A stretch of DNA of 64,000 nt from Nonomuraea sp. NEAU-A123 (GTDB lineage: Bacteria > Actinomycetota > Actinomycetes > Streptosporangiales > Streptosporangiaceae). How positions within the stretch are numbered: the stretch's first letter is position 1; each line of letters begins with the position of its first letter. The translations under genes and the position numbers were made by a program. Below the pieces are notes generated by a model. It saw only the letters and a list, made by a program, of their open reading frames with translations, ran no database searches and had not been told where the DNA came from. The stretch covers positions 107,911-171,910 of the forward strand of contig NZ_JAHFZZ010000023.1 of assembly GCF_018603905.1 (NCBI RefSeq). The letters are read 5' to 3'. Of this stretch, positions 43,257 through 52,468 are shown piece by piece.

Positions 43257-43943
43257 GTGGATCAGCGAACGTACAACCAGTTCTGTGCCACTGCCCGGAC
43301 CCTGGACATCGTCGGCGAGCGGTGGACGCTGCTGCTCGTGCGCGAGCTGCTGACCGGGCCGAAGCGGTTCGGGGATCTGCAGCACAGCCTTCGCGGGCTG
43401 GGCACCGGGCTGCTGGCGGCTCGGATGAAGCATCTTGAGCGCGAGGGGCTGGTGCGCAAGATCGTGTTGCCTGCGCCGGCGCGTACACCTGCGTATGCCC
43501 TGACCGAAGCCGGTGAAGAGCTGGCGCCTGCGGTGCTGGCTCTGGCGCGGTGGGGCATGAAGTGGGCGATGGGGGAGCGTCGCGAAGGGGAGGCGTTCCA
43601 ACCAGGGTGGGCGGTGCTGGCGTTGCGGGTCGCTTTTGATCCGGAGGCGGCGGTGGGGATGCGTACGGTGTACGAGTTCCGGGTCTCCGATGAGGTTTTT
43701 CACGCTCGGATCGACGACGGGACGATCGAGACGGTACACGGACCCGCTCAGCGGCCGGATGCGGTTATTGAGATGGATGACGATGTTCTGGTGGAGATGG
43801 GGGAGGGGAAGACGACGCTGGGTGATGCGCTCAAGAGCGGGGCTGCTCGGGCATTTGGTGATCTTCCGGCCTTGGGGAGGTTGCACGGGCTGTTCCGGAT
43901 CCCTCAGCCGGAGGCTCGGACGGGTGGGCAGGGGGCTTCGTAA
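43257..43943 (+). CDS. HxlR-family regulator with C-terminal sterol-carrier-like domain
   Basis: A 228-residue regulator: YNQFCATARTLDIVGERWTLLLVRELLTGPKRF is the HxlR winged-helix start with its conserved Cys; residues about 120-215 resemble an SCP2-like domain (DAVIEMDDDVLVEM). GTG start. It follows the hydrolase by nine bases and may control the operon. Confidence 0.82.
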   Translation: MDQRTYNQFCATARTLDIVGERWTLLLVRELLTGPKRFGDLQHSLRGLGTGLLAARMKHLEREGLVRKIVLPAPARTPAYALTEAGEELAPAVLALARWGMKWAMGERREGEAFQPGWAVLALRVAFDPEAAVGMRTVYEFRVSDEVFHARIDDGTIETVHGPAQRPDAVIEMDDDVLVEMGEGKTTLGDALKSGAARAFGDLPALGRLHGLFRIPQPEARTGGQGAS

Positions 43944-44208
43944 CTGGGGATTCAGGCATTAGCCGGGTCGTGATTCGGGGGCCTGTGCTGTGCTGCTTGA
44001 CTGCTCCGCGTACTTCGTTAATCCGTGTATTTCAGGCGACGGGCACCCGTACGAACTCTTCGCCCCCGTGGTGACATAGTGGGGCCTCGGCGCCGTACGG
44101 TCCGGCATCGGGCTATATGCGTGCGTTTCGGGGTCCGGGCGATCCACCCGTCACGGTAGGAAGCGCCGTACCCCGTGACTTGTTGGGCGCGCGATCGGAG
44201 AGCGACGG

Positions 44209-45414
44209 ATGCCGAGGGGACTTATCGCGCTGGCACTCGGCGGTTTCGGCATCGGTCTGACCGAGTTCTTGATCGCCGGGCTGCTGCCGCAGGTGGCGTC
44301 GAGTTTCGCGGTGTCCGAGGCGGCAGCGGGCTGGCTGATCTCCGGGTACGCGTTGAGTGTCGCGATCGGCGCGATCGCGCTGACCGCGGCGACGGCGCGG
44401 CTGCCCCGCAAGGGGATCCTGGTGGGTTTGGTGGCGTTGTTCGTCATTGGCAACCTGTTGTCCGCTATCGCGCCGAGCTATCCGGTGATGCTGTTTGGGC
44501 GGATCGTCGCGGCGTTGTGCCACGGTTCGTTCTTCGGTATCGGCTCGCTGGTCGCTCGCAGTCTGGTCGCGCCGGAGAAGAAGGCTCGCGCGGTGGCGGT
44601 CATGTTCGCCGGGCTGACGGTTGCGAACGTGCTGGGCGTGCCGTTCGGCGCGCTGGTCGGTGAACGCTGGGGCTGGAGAGCGGCCTTCTGGGCAGTCACC
44701 GGGATCGGCGTGCTCGCGCTGGCGGGAATCGCCGCTTTCGTCCCCGGCTGGGCGGGAGAGACGCGGCCGCCGACAGTGACGGGCGGCTCCGATCCGATAC
44801 CGCCCAGCGGCTTGCGGGCGCAGTTTCGGGCGTTCCGGTCTTGGCAGGTCTGGCTGACTCTGACGGCCACCGCGCTCAGCTATGGCGGGATGTTCGGTGC
44901 GTTCAGCTACATCGCCTACACGTTCACCGAGGTCGGCGGCTTCTCCTCGGCGGATGTCGCCTGGTTGCTGATGGTGTACGGGGTCGGTCTGGTCGTCGGG
45001 AACCTGATCGGCGGCCGAGCGGCCGACCGTGACCGTGACCGCGCCCTGGTTCTCGCGCTGCTCGGACTCACGATCACTCTGGGCATGTTCGGTCTGCTGG
45101 TCGGCAGTGCCACCGCGTCGGTGGTACTGGTGTTTCTGATGGGGCTGTTCGGGTTCGCCAGTGTGCCGGGCATGATCATTCGCGTCACCGACTTCGCCCA
45201 CGGGGCGGCACTGGCCGCCAGCGCCAACGTGTCCGCGTCCAACATCGGCAACGCTCTTGGCGCCTGGCTCGGGGGCCTGGCCATCACCGCGGGTCTCGGC
45301 TATGCCGCGCCGCTCTACGTCGGCGCCGGCATCGCCCTGACCTCCGTCATCGTCATGGTCGTTGCCGCATACCAAGCCAGGTCACCCGCACAGCAGACTG
45401 AGCACTCCATGTGA
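44209..45414 (+). CDS. MFS transporter (drug exporter-like)
   Basis: A 401-residue, 12-helix transporter. N-terminal GGFGIGLTEFLIAGLLPQVA and the A-like loop TARLPRKGILV place it among DHA1/AraJ-type exporters, with FGRIVAALCHGSFFG in helix 4. Substrate unknown. About 265 bases of featureless sequence (43944-44208) precede it. Confidence 0.85.
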   Translation: MPRGLIALALGGFGIGLTEFLIAGLLPQVASSFAVSEAAAGWLISGYALSVAIGAIALTAATARLPRKGILVGLVALFVIGNLLSAIAPSYPVMLFGRIVAALCHGSFFGIGSLVARSLVAPEKKARAVAVMFAGLTVANVLGVPFGALVGERWGWRAAFWAVTGIGVLALAGIAAFVPGWAGETRPPTVTGGSDPIPPSGLRAQFRAFRSWQVWLTLTATALSYGGMFGAFSYIAYTFTEVGGFSSADVAWLLMVYGVGLVVGNLIGGRAADRDRDRALVLALLGLTITLGMFGLLVGSATASVVLVFLMGLFGFASVPGMIIRVTDFAHGAALAASANVSASNIGNALGAWLGGLAITAGLGYAAPLYVGAGIALTSVIVMVVAAYQARSPAQQTEHSM

Positions 45415-45691
45415 CCGTCGGTGTCGTTGGGGCAGCCATCGATCTGTACGGTCTTGAGCTTGCGCTTCACGGGTCGTCGTCTCCCCGCACCCGCCCTCTT
45501 GGTGGCGGTCAACCCGCTGCTCTGTGCGTACCTCATAGCTACAGCGCACCAGGGTTCATAGCGCAGAGCAAGGTCAGGTGCCGGTCCTACAACTCTGGGC
45601 ATGCAGGCCGTACCCGTACGGGAGCGTGTGCTTGGGGTTGTGATCTTGAGTGAGGCGTGAGGTGGGTGGTGGCCCGAGTACCCTTAATGCC
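45415..45691. other. Gene-free stretch before rlmB
   Basis: 277 bases with no convincing gene. A leftward frame includes ALRYEPWCAVAMRY-like sequence that could be an old mobile-element remnant, but nothing firm. Confidence 0.4.
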
Positions 45692-46651
45692 ATGGCAGCT
45701 GGGGGTAGGGCATCGGGCAGGCCCGCGAAGAAGAAGGGCCCGTCCAAGGGCACCGGTGGGCAGGGGCGCCGCGGGCTCGAAGGCAAGGGTTCCACCCCGC
45801 CTGCTGAGATGCGTCACTGGTACAAGGACAAGGCGCGCACCGAGCGGGTCGCCCGTGAAGAGCGAGGCGGGCAGCGGCCCGGCCCGGCTCGGCAGCGGCG
45901 TTCCGACGACGCGCCCGAACACATCGGCGGACGCAACCCAGTGCTCGAGGCGCTGGTCGCCGGGGTGCCGGCCAACGCGCTGTACGTCGCGCAGCGCATC
46001 GAGAGCGATGACCGCGTACGCGACGCGATCAAGGTCGCGACGGAGCGGGGCATCGCGCTGCTCGAGTCGACCCGCGAAAAGCTCGACCGGCTCACTGAGG
46101 GCGCCGTTCACCAGGGGATCGTGCTCCAGATCCCCGCTTACGACTACGCGCACCCGTCTGAGCTGATCGAATTGGCGCAGGACGCGGCAGAAGTGCCGTT
46201 GGTCATAGCGCTCGACGGGGTCACCGATCCGCGCAACCTAGGCGCTATCGCGCGTTCAGCGACTGCTTTCGGGGCGCACGGGATGCTGATTCCGTCGCGG
46301 CGTTCGGCTGGCGTGACGGGCGGGGCGTGGAAGACGTCCGCGGGTACGCTGGCCAACCTGCGCGTGGCGCGTGCGGCCAACCTCACGGCCGCGTTGCGGG
46401 AGTATCGCGAGGCTGGACTGTTCGTGATCGGGCTCGACGGCGAGGGCAGTGCGGACATCGGTGATGTCGACCTGCTGGGCGAGCCGTTGGTGATCGTGGT
46501 GGGGTCCGAGGGCAAGGGACTGTCGCGGCTGGTGCGGGAGCACTGCGACGTTGTGGCCCGGATTCCTATGCGGGCGGCTGCGGAGTCATTGAACGCGGGG
46601 GTGGCGGCCGGCGTGGCGTTGTACGAGGTCGCTCGTCATCGACGCCGTTGA
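45692..46651 (+). CDS. rlmB: 23S rRNA (guanosine-2'-O)-methyltransferase RlmB
   Basis: A 319-residue SPOUT methyltransferase. A basic Gly/Lys-rich N-terminus is followed by the substrate-binding domain (EHIGGRNPVLEALVAGVP) and knot motifs VIALDGVTDPRNLGAIARSATAFG, VIVVGSEGKGLSRL and IPMRAAAESLNAGVAAGVALYE. Methylates G2251-equivalent of 23S rRNA. ATG 45692 is preferred to an upstream in-frame start. Confidence 0.92.
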   Translation: MAAGGRASGRPAKKKGPSKGTGGQGRRGLEGKGSTPPAEMRHWYKDKARTERVAREERGGQRPGPARQRRSDDAPEHIGGRNPVLEALVAGVPANALYVAQRIESDDRVRDAIKVATERGIALLESTREKLDRLTEGAVHQGIVLQIPAYDYAHPSELIELAQDAAEVPLVIALDGVTDPRNLGAIARSATAFGAHGMLIPSRRSAGVTGGAWKTSAGTLANLRVARAANLTAALREYREAGLFVIGLDGEGSADIGDVDLLGEPLVIVVGSEGKGLSRLVREHCDVVARIPMRAAAESLNAGVAAGVALYEVARHRRR

Positions 46652-46672
46652 CGGTCTACACTGATAGGCCGC

Positions 46673-46745
46673 GCCGACGTAGCTCAATCGGCAGAGCATC
46701 TGTCTTGTAAACAGAAGGTCAGGGGTTCGATTCCCCTCGTCGGCT
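46673..46745 (+). tRNA. tRNA-Thr (anticodon TGT)
   Basis: Complete cloverleaf: acceptor GCCGACG / CGTCGGC with discriminator T, D arm GCTC/GAGC, anticodon arm TCTGT-CTTGTAA-ACAGA giving anticodon TGT, and T arm AGGGG-TTCGATT-CCCCT. CCA is not encoded. It is the integration site of the AICE, whose core repeat regenerates its 3' end. Confidence 0.95.
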
Positions 46746-46747
46746 CT
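46704..46747 (+). repeat. attL core (44 bp)
   Basis: Forty-four bases from the anticodon loop to just past the tRNA end are identical to 57823-57866; the flanking bases differ on both sides. These are the attachment-site direct repeats of the AICE. Confidence 0.92.
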
Positions 46748-46757
46748 GCAACCGAAA

Positions 46758-46790
46758 GGCCCCTGAACAGGCATTACGCCGTCAGGGGCC
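46758..46790. terminator. Hairpin after attL
   Basis: Perfect nine-base stem GGCCCCTGA / TCAGGGGCC (46758-46766, 46782-46790). A near copy stands after attR (57875-57909), with CTGAACAGGCATTA shared, so the element carries its own version of the tRNA terminator. Confidence 0.6.
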
Positions 46791-46806
46791 TTGTGGTTTC
46801 TGGACT

Positions 46807-48021
46807 TCAACCGGTGTCTTCGGCGTCTTTGGGAGCCACCTTGGGAGCCACCGGGGTCTGTTTCCCCAGGAGAGCGCTAGAAATGGCTTCAGTCGCGGCG
46901 CGGCGGTCGCCCTCCAGCAGGTGTCCGTAGATGTCCTTGGTGATCGCGATGCTGGCGTGGCCGAGGACTTCGGACACGACGTGAAGCGGAGTGCCCTGGG
47001 CGAGCATGAGCGACGCGCCGGAGTGCCGAAGCTCGTGCGGGTGCCAGTGGCCGAGACCCGCTTTCTTGGCCAGCCTGGAGAACAGGTGCGAGAAAGTGTC
47101 GGGGTCGGACGGGTTGCCGAAAGCTGTTGGGAAGATCAGGCCGTGCTCCGCCCAGTCCTCGCCGGCCTTGAGGCGCTCCTTGTTGTGGGCGACCTTGTGG
47201 CGCTTGATCGCCTCGACCAGCTCGGGAGTCAGGCAGAGGACGCGGCGTGACCGCCTGGTCTTGAGTTCGCTGATCACGATGCGGGTCTTGGCGGTGGCGT
47301 TCGGGTCGCGGTTCTTGAGGCGCTTGACGGAGTGGGTGACCCGGAGAGTACGAGCGTCCGGATCGAAGGCGTTCCACATGAGCCCGAGTGCCTCGCCACG
47401 GCGCAGGCCGAAGACGAGGGCCAGGAGGACGAGCACGCCCATGCGGTGATCGGCGACAGCGTCGAGGAGCCTTTTGCCTTCCTCCACTGTGAGCGTCCGG
47501 CCTTCCTCGACGGGTACGCGCGGGGGCATCGACAGTGCTGCGACGTTCCGCATGACCAAGCCCTCTCGTTCCGCCTGGCCCAGGGCCTTTCGGAGCACGG
47601 CCCGCATGTTGCGGACGCTGTTCGCCTTGTATCCCGCCTTGCGCTTGGCCTGCCACAGAGCATCGACCTGGGCCACGGTGAGCTTGGTCAGCTTGTGACG
47701 GGCGAGTCCTGGCTTGAGGTGCAGTCGTACCGTGTCCTCGTAGTCGTCCAAGGTTCCGTCGGAGATGTGGCCGGGCAGGTGGAGCAGCCAGCGATCGAGG
47801 AACGTGCCGACCGTAAGCCGGTCATCTGGGACCGGAGCACCCTTGGCCAGGGTCTCCTTGAGCTTGCGAACCTTCTCAGCGACTTCGGCGCGGGTCTTGC
47901 CGGAGACCTTCTTGCGGATGCGCGTCCCGTCCGGGCCGTAGCCGAGGGAGACCGCACCGCGCCAGCGGTCACCGTCCTTGTAGATCGAGTCCTCGTTCTG
48001 GCCACGCTTCCTGGTGCTCAT
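46807..48021 (-). CDS. int: Tyrosine integrase
   Basis: A 404-residue phage-type tyrosine recombinase that integrates and excises the AICE at tRNA-Thr. An arm-binding/core-binding N-terminal part (EDSIYKDGDRWRGAVSLGYG) precedes the catalytic domain with Arg in FGLRRGEALGLMW, H-x-x-R in HPHELRHSGASL and the Tyr in ITKDIYGHL. ATG overlaps the xis stop. Its last codons (VAPKVAP) are encoded by tandem 12-bp repeats that are also found at the other end of the element. Confidence 0.93.
   Translation of the reverse strand: MSTRKRGQNEDSIYKDGDRWRGAVSLGYGPDGTRIRKKVSGKTRAEVAEKVRKLKETLAKGAPVPDDRLTVGTFLDRWLLHLPGHISDGTLDDYEDTVRLHLKPGLARHKLTKLTVAQVDALWQAKRKAGYKANSVRNMRAVLRKALGQAEREGLVMRNVAALSMPPRVPVEEGRTLTVEEGKRLLDAVADHRMGVLVLLALVFGLRRGEALGLMWNAFDPDARTLRVTHSVKRLKNRDPNATAKTRIVISELKTRRSRRVLCLTPELVEAIKRHKVAHNKERLKAGEDWAEHGLIFPTAFGNPSDPDTFSHLFSRLAKKAGLGHWHPHELRHSGASLMLAQGTPLHVVSEVLGHASIAITKDIYGHLLEGDRRAATEAISSALLGKQTPVAPKVAPKDAEDTG
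46829..46852 (+). repeat. Left arm-type repeat pair (2 x 12 bp)
   Basis: Two perfect head-to-tail copies of TTGGGAGCCACC, inside the 3' end of int, about 80 bases from the attL core. The same pair is at 57696-57719. In the circular form the pairs would flank the core on both sides, as integrase arm sites do. Confidence 0.55.
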
Positions 48022-48209
48022 GCGGCTTCCATTTCAAGCTGGGTGACGAACTCGGTTAGTGCGGTTGCCGGAACGCGACGCAGGGTGCCGATGCGAACGG
48101 AACGAAGCGCGCCGGAGCGGATCAGTTCGTAAGCCTTGGTGCGACCGATTCCGAGGTAGTCGGCCGCCTCTTCCGGCCGTAGCAGGAGAGGAGTGATGGT
48201 CGCGGTCAT
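48018..48209 (-). CDS. xis: Excisionase / MerR-like HTH protein
   Basis: A 63-residue DNA-binding protein: RPEEAADYLGIGRTKAYELIRSGALRSVRIG is the helix-turn-helix of AICE excisionases (DNA-binding excisionase family). Overlaps rep and int by four bases each. Confidence 0.88.
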   Translation of the reverse strand: MTATITPLLLRPEEAADYLGIGRTKAYELIRSGALRSVRIGTLRRVPATALTEFVTQLEMEAA

Positions 48210-49816
48210 GCGGCTCTCCTCATGTCCTCGGTTGCCGAAAGGTCTTGTCCGGCTGCTCTGGCTTCCAGTTCGCGGAGGTGGGCGCGCCAGCGTTGGCGTT
48301 CGTGGACGGATCTGAGGAGGCGGGCGGCGAGTGGTGGCACGTTGGCGTCTCCGGCCGGAACGGGTCGCCAGACGTAGCGGTGCGGGTCGGTGGGTTCGTC
48401 GGGTTGGCCGAGGGCTTGCAGGACCCAGGTGCGGCGGTCCTGCTTGTGTTCGGTGAGGGTCTTGTTGCTCCACTTGCGGGAGACCAGGACGCGGCGTCCG
48501 GCGTAGCCGAGGTGTTCGGGCTTGTGGGCCTTGCCACGGCAGCGGCCGGGGATCATGCCGGGCTTGGCGTCCTTGGGCTGAACGCCGTAGCGCAGCCAGT
48601 TCGGGCAGGTGGGCGAGCACGGTTCGTAGCGCAGGGCGTCGAGCATGCGGGCCGCGTGCTCTCGCTGGGCCTGGCCGCCGAGGGTGTCGCCGATGGACTT
48701 GGTGAGGTACTTGGACAGGTACCGGATGCACTGGTCAGCATCCGGTGTCCCGGCGAGGATGCCTTGGACATCGACTTGTTCGCCGAAGCGGAGGACGTGG
48801 AGCGGTTCGGCGTCCTCGTCGAGCGTGTCGAGGGCCTCGTCCCAGGTGGGCAGGACCTCGCCGGTTGCCGGGTTGAGGTAGCCGGTGCCGTCCTGCCAGA
48901 CGGGCAGGTGGTCACCGTCGAAGACCACTTCGTCGGCATTAGGCCACCAGACCTGGTGATAGGTCGCGGCGGCTATCTGCTTGATCTCGGCACGAGGCAG
49001 GGTGCCACGGACGGCCATATGCAGGTGCGGGGCGAGGCGTTTCTGTGGTTCGACGGCGGCGAAGTACTGCACGTCGTAGCCCGCGACGCGGCGCAGGTTC
49101 TGTACGAAGCGATCGACGAGCTTGGAGAAGTGCAGCGCGTCCCGAGCGGCGCGCCGGTAGTCGTAGGTGTCCGGATCGATGGGAGCGCCGTCGCGGACCT
49201 TGCCGTAGCTGGGCAGGGTGAGTGTCACGAACAGGGACGGCCGGTAGGTCCTGCCGTCCGCGCCCTGGAAGGTGCGTCCGAGGGTGGTGTTGGTCATCGT
49301 GCGCTTGGGCAGGTCTGGTGCGTCCTGCCGCCGCTTGGTCGAGCGGGAGCGCTTGGCGGTTGTCCGGCCAAGGACGTTGCCGCGCATCCCGGCCGCGTTG
49401 ATCTCCTCGTCGAGGCCGGTGATGATCGCGTCGAGTTCGGTGGTGTCGTCGCCGGCCTTTTCGGCGGCGTCGTGTTGGGCTTGGATGTCGGCGCGGAACT
49501 CGACGAGCCAGCGCTGTTCCTCGTTGGCCTCGTCGGGTGTGATGGCGGGTTCGGTGTCGAGGTGCCAGCCTTCGCGGCACTGGGCCATGCGGAGTTGCCG
49601 GTTGCGCTTGGCGCATGGCGGGCACTTGCTGTCGAGGGTGGAGCCGCACGGCACGTCGATGATCCCTGACGTGCCGGTGAGGATGTCGAGCCGCTCGAGC
49701 GGGATGGGCCGGATGCAGACGCCGTGGAGCTTGGCGACCTCTTCGAGCACCTCCCGAGCCATGGGCATGGCCTGCCGTGCGGCCCGGGGGAGTGCGCGGT
49801 CGTGCGCATGGGTCAT
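48206..49816 (-). CDS. RepSA-like replication initiator
   Basis: A 536-residue rolling-circle-type initiator as in pSAM2. Cys-rich N-terminal part (STLDSKCPPCAKRNRQLRM), then FVTLTLPSYGKV, the metal-binding H-x-H in KRLAPHLHMAVRG and the YLSKYLTK motif whose tyrosine is the likely nicking residue, plus a second CxxC-rich stretch (PCSPTCPNWL). ATG 49816 is used; residues before it do not match. Needed for replication after excision. Confidence 0.88.
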   Translation of the reverse strand: MTHAHDRALPRAARQAMPMAREVLEEVAKLHGVCIRPIPLERLDILTGTSGIIDVPCGSTLDSKCPPCAKRNRQLRMAQCREGWHLDTEPAITPDEANEEQRWLVEFRADIQAQHDAAEKAGDDTTELDAIITGLDEEINAAGMRGNVLGRTTAKRSRSTKRRQDAPDLPKRTMTNTTLGRTFQGADGRTYRPSLFVTLTLPSYGKVRDGAPIDPDTYDYRRAARDALHFSKLVDRFVQNLRRVAGYDVQYFAAVEPQKRLAPHLHMAVRGTLPRAEIKQIAAATYHQVWWPNADEVVFDGDHLPVWQDGTGYLNPATGEVLPTWDEALDTLDEDAEPLHVLRFGEQVDVQGILAGTPDADQCIRYLSKYLTKSIGDTLGGQAQREHAARMLDALRYEPCSPTCPNWLRYGVQPKDAKPGMIPGRCRGKAHKPEHLGYAGRRVLVSRKWSNKTLTEHKQDRRTWVLQALGQPDEPTDPHRYVWRPVPAGDANVPPLAARLLRSVHERQRWRAHLRELEARAAGQDLSATEDMRRAA

Positions 49817-49968
49817 GCGGTCCTCCCTTCGTCGGGGTCGGTGACGGTGAGTGCGGTCTGGCCGCACTCGCGGCATTCGACCTGGGCGCGGATCAGGTCG
49901 AGCCACAGAGCGTTCAGGGTGAGGCAGGTGGCGCAGCGAAGGCCGTTGAGGAAGTGGGCGAGTGTCAT
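49813..49968 (-). CDS. Small zinc-ribbon AICE protein (51 aa)
   Basis: A 51-residue protein with paired CATC and CREC motifs, a zinc ribbon. It overlaps traB and rep by four bases each. Small proteins at this place in AICEs are listed as mobile element transfer proteins; its function is not known. Confidence 0.7.
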   Translation of the reverse strand: MTLAHFLNGLRCATCLTLNALWLDLIRAQVECRECGQTALTVTDPDEGRTA

Positions 49969-51373
49969 GCGGCCTGCCCGTAGTAGGCGACCATGGCGCG
50001 GATGTCGGCGTCGGAGACGTAGGCGGCGCGGACGCGGATGGGTTCGGGTGAGGTTTCCAGGCGCATGTAGGCGACGCCTGCGCCCAGTTCTGGGATGGGT
50101 GAGATGTGGTCGGCGAGGGCGCCTCGATCGCGTGCGCCGTCGCCGAGGACCATGTCCACCTGTTCGGACTCGTCGAGCCTCAGGGCGATCTTGTCGGGGA
50201 ACAGGTTGCGGATGTTCATGACCTCTTTGCGCGGGTCCTGGAGGGCCGCCATGACACCGACGCCGACGGAGCGGCCTTGGGTGGCGAGGGTGGCCAGGGC
50301 GGCGGAGATGCGTTGCCTGAGCTGCTTGTCGGGCTGGTAGGCGGTCAGGAACGCCACCTCGTCGACGAGCACCAGGACGAACGGGTCCTCGACGGTCGGA
50401 ACGTGGGAGCGCTGGAGTCCGGCGAAGCGGGTAGCGCGCTTTTGCATGACGCTGACGGCGTCGTCGAGCAGGTCGGCGCAGTCGGAGGGATGGGCGGCGT
50501 AGCGGCCTTGGAACAGCTCCCGCCCGTAGGACAGCTCCATCAGCTTGGGATCCAACGCCCAGATCTCCACCAGGCCCGCCCGCATCGCGGGGAGCAAGCC
50601 GCGGATGGTGTCCCACAGGAACGAGCCCTTGCCCGCTCCGGTCGCGCCTGCGATCAGGATGTGGGTTCCGTGGACCTTGAGCCGTAGCGGCTTGCCGTCC
50701 TCCTGCTTGCCGATCTCGACCGGCCCGACCGTTGGTTCTTCTGGGATGGGAAGTGCGGGCATAGGAGAGGCCAGTGGGTCGCGGCGCGGGAAGGTGAGCA
50801 GCAGCCGGCCACCCTTGACGAGCGCGACCCGGCAGGAGGTGGTGCCGAAGCCCTGGGCGAGGTTGTCGATGCGGTCGGACCAGTCCTTGACCGCCTGGCC
50901 GTCGAGCATCCGGACGGTGACCCGGTCGGCCCAGCCGTCGCAGGTGACGCGCATCAGGCGCGGCATGTAGACGCGACCGTTGACGCGCTTGGCCAGGCCG
51001 GAGACGTCCATGACGGCTTGCCAGTGACGCCGGTACACCGACATCAGCCGCCACCAGGCCAGCAGCCGCCAGCCGACGAGACGGGCGAAGGAGCCGCGAT
51101 CAACGAACGCCCAGGAGACCATGGCCAGGACGACGACCCCGAGCGTGGAGGCCGCGAGGGGCCAGCCGTGCCAGGCCCAGACGACACCAAGGGCGATACG
51201 GCGACCGGATGCCGCCAGGTGGTACGGACGAGGGCGGCGAGGAAGCGCCAGCCGTAGATGAGCAGGGTGACGAGGGCAGGAGTCTTGATCACGGCCGGGC
51301 GGAAGACGACGGCCGTGTCGGGCGTGGTGGAGACGAGGTTGCGCGCCTCGTCACCAGGCAGCCGCTTGAACAT
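49965..51373 (-). pseudogene. traB: FtsK/SpoIIIE-type conjugation translocase TraB, frameshifted
   Basis: Hexameric DNA pump for double-stranded conjugation. The 385-codon frame from 51122 holds Walker A GATGAGKGS and Walker B LVLVDEVA. The family N-terminus (MFKRLPGDEARNLVSTTPDT, membrane helix TLLIYGWRFLAALVRTTWRHP) lies in another frame from ATG 51373. The two join near 51190-51205 by a one-base shift, after which WAWHGWPLAAS continues in the second frame. Summed length (about 469 residues) is typical. Either a real inactivating deletion, a sequencing error, or a short product starting at 51122. Confidence 0.8.
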
Positions 51374-51459
51374 AAGCTTGGAACCTCTCGTGAGTGAGAT
51401 CAGGGAGAAGATCGGGGGCCGCCGGAAGTTGGCGCTTCTGGCGGCCCCGCCTGGCTGTG

Positions 51460-51771
51460 TCAGGCCGCCGTGTCGGTGGCGGTCTTGGCCGACTGGTCGG
51501 TGTGCAGGCGCTCGCAGTCGGCCAGGTAGCGAGCGGCGGCATCGAAGATCTCGCGGGCGGTGGCCAGGTCGGCGGCGGTGACCGCTCCGGCTCCGGTGGT
51601 GGAGATGTGCACGTCGGCCTCGTGGGAGCGGAACTCCAGGTACGGCCGCGGGTTGCTGAGTATCCCCGCGCTGACCCGCAGGCCCGGCGTGTGAAACGAG
51701 ATGCTCAGGTGCGGTGCGGAGTCCGGCCGCATCGACAGCGTGACGTAGGTGTAGGGCCTGCGGTCACTCAT
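51460..51771 (-). CDS. AICE-associated hypothetical protein (103 aa)
   Basis: A 103-residue protein (YTYVTLSMRPDSAPHLSISF, GAVTAADLATAREIFDAAARYL). The C-terminal helix resembles that of the next gene (VTADDLEFARQLAREASRF), so the two may be distant paralogues. Overlaps that gene by four bases. No known function. Confidence 0.65.
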   Translation of the reverse strand: MSDRRPYTYVTLSMRPDSAPHLSISFHTPGLRVSAGILSNPRPYLEFRSHEADVHISTTGAGAVTAADLATAREIFDAAARYLADCERLHTDQSAKTATDTAA

Positions 51772-52034
51772 GCCGCTACCCCGCGACCGTCGGGCAGACC
51801 GTAGAAGCTGCGCTCCAGCGAGCGGGCGAAGCGGGATGCTTCGCGGGCGAGCTGACGGGCGAACTCCAGGTCATCGGCCGTGACCGGCCCGCCGGTGGTG
51901 ACGAGTACGGAGGTGGCTCCGAAGTCGAGCGCCAGGACGGGTTCACGGCGGGCGTACGGGTGGTTCAAGGTGCGGGCGGCGTGGCCGGTTGTCAGCCGGA
52001 TCACGCTGCTTCGAGGGGTACGGCGACGGGTCAT
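51768..52034 (-). CDS. AICE-associated hypothetical protein (88 aa)
   Basis: An 88-residue protein with a beta-hairpin-like middle (LALDFGATSVLVTTGGPVTADDL) and a helical C-terminus. It overlaps neighbours by one and four bases. Unknown function. Confidence 0.6.
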   Translation of the reverse strand: MTRRRTPRSSVIRLTTGHAARTLNHPYARREPVLALDFGATSVLVTTGGPVTADDLEFARQLAREASRFARSLERSFYGLPDGRGVAA

Positions 52035-52444
52035 CAGGCGGCGTCCTTTCCGGCCTTGTTGGGAGCGGTCTGGCGGGGAGCGTGCATGTCGCGGACCTTG
52101 ATGGAGTAGGCGAGACGGTTGTTGCCGTTGACGTACGGCGTGACCGTGACGGCGTCGAATTCGACGGGCGTGAACGGGAGCCCCGGCATCGGGGACGGCG
52201 GCACCGGCTGTACCGGCGCGAGGATCTTGACCGCCACCGTCTTCTGGGCGGGCTTGAGGGTCGGGTCACCATCCATGACCGCGACCTGCCAGACCAGTTC
52301 ACCGGTCTGCTTGTCGCGGGCCTGCACGAACCGGCCGTTGGAGGAGGCGTCGAAGTCCTTGACGGGCTCGACCTCGCCGACGATGTAGCAGCCGTGCGGG
52401 AAGACCATGGCGAAGGTGACGGGGATGGGGCCTTGCAGAGCCAT
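52034..52444 (-). CDS. AICE protein often named replication/integration/excision activator
   Basis: A 136-residue protein beginning MALQGPIPVTFAMVFPHG, with DFDASSNGRFVQARDKQTGELVWQV and VEFDAVTVTPYV. I recognise it as the common first gene of AICE operons, often called plasmid replication, integration and excision activator; direct evidence for that is limited. It is the first gene of the leftward operon and lies behind the operators at 52469-52533. Confidence 0.7.
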   Translation of the reverse strand: MALQGPIPVTFAMVFPHGCYIVGEVEPVKDFDASSNGRFVQARDKQTGELVWQVAVMDGDPTLKPAQKTVAVKILAPVQPVPPSPMPGLPFTPVEFDAVTVTPYVNGNNRLAYSIKVRDMHAPRQTAPNKAGKDAA

Positions 52445-52468
52445 AACTGTTTTCCTCTCTTGACTGAC

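Noticed and set aside
45315..45602. Possible leftward gene between the MFS gene and rlmB
   Set aside because: It overlaps the MFS 3' end, and its only suggestive piece has no convincing family match.
46829..46852. Repeat pairs as remnants of a second integrase gene near attR
   Set aside because: At 57696-57719 only the two 12-mers match int; neighbouring sequence does not, and the orientation relative to att is wrong for a duplicated int end. Arm sites explain both better.
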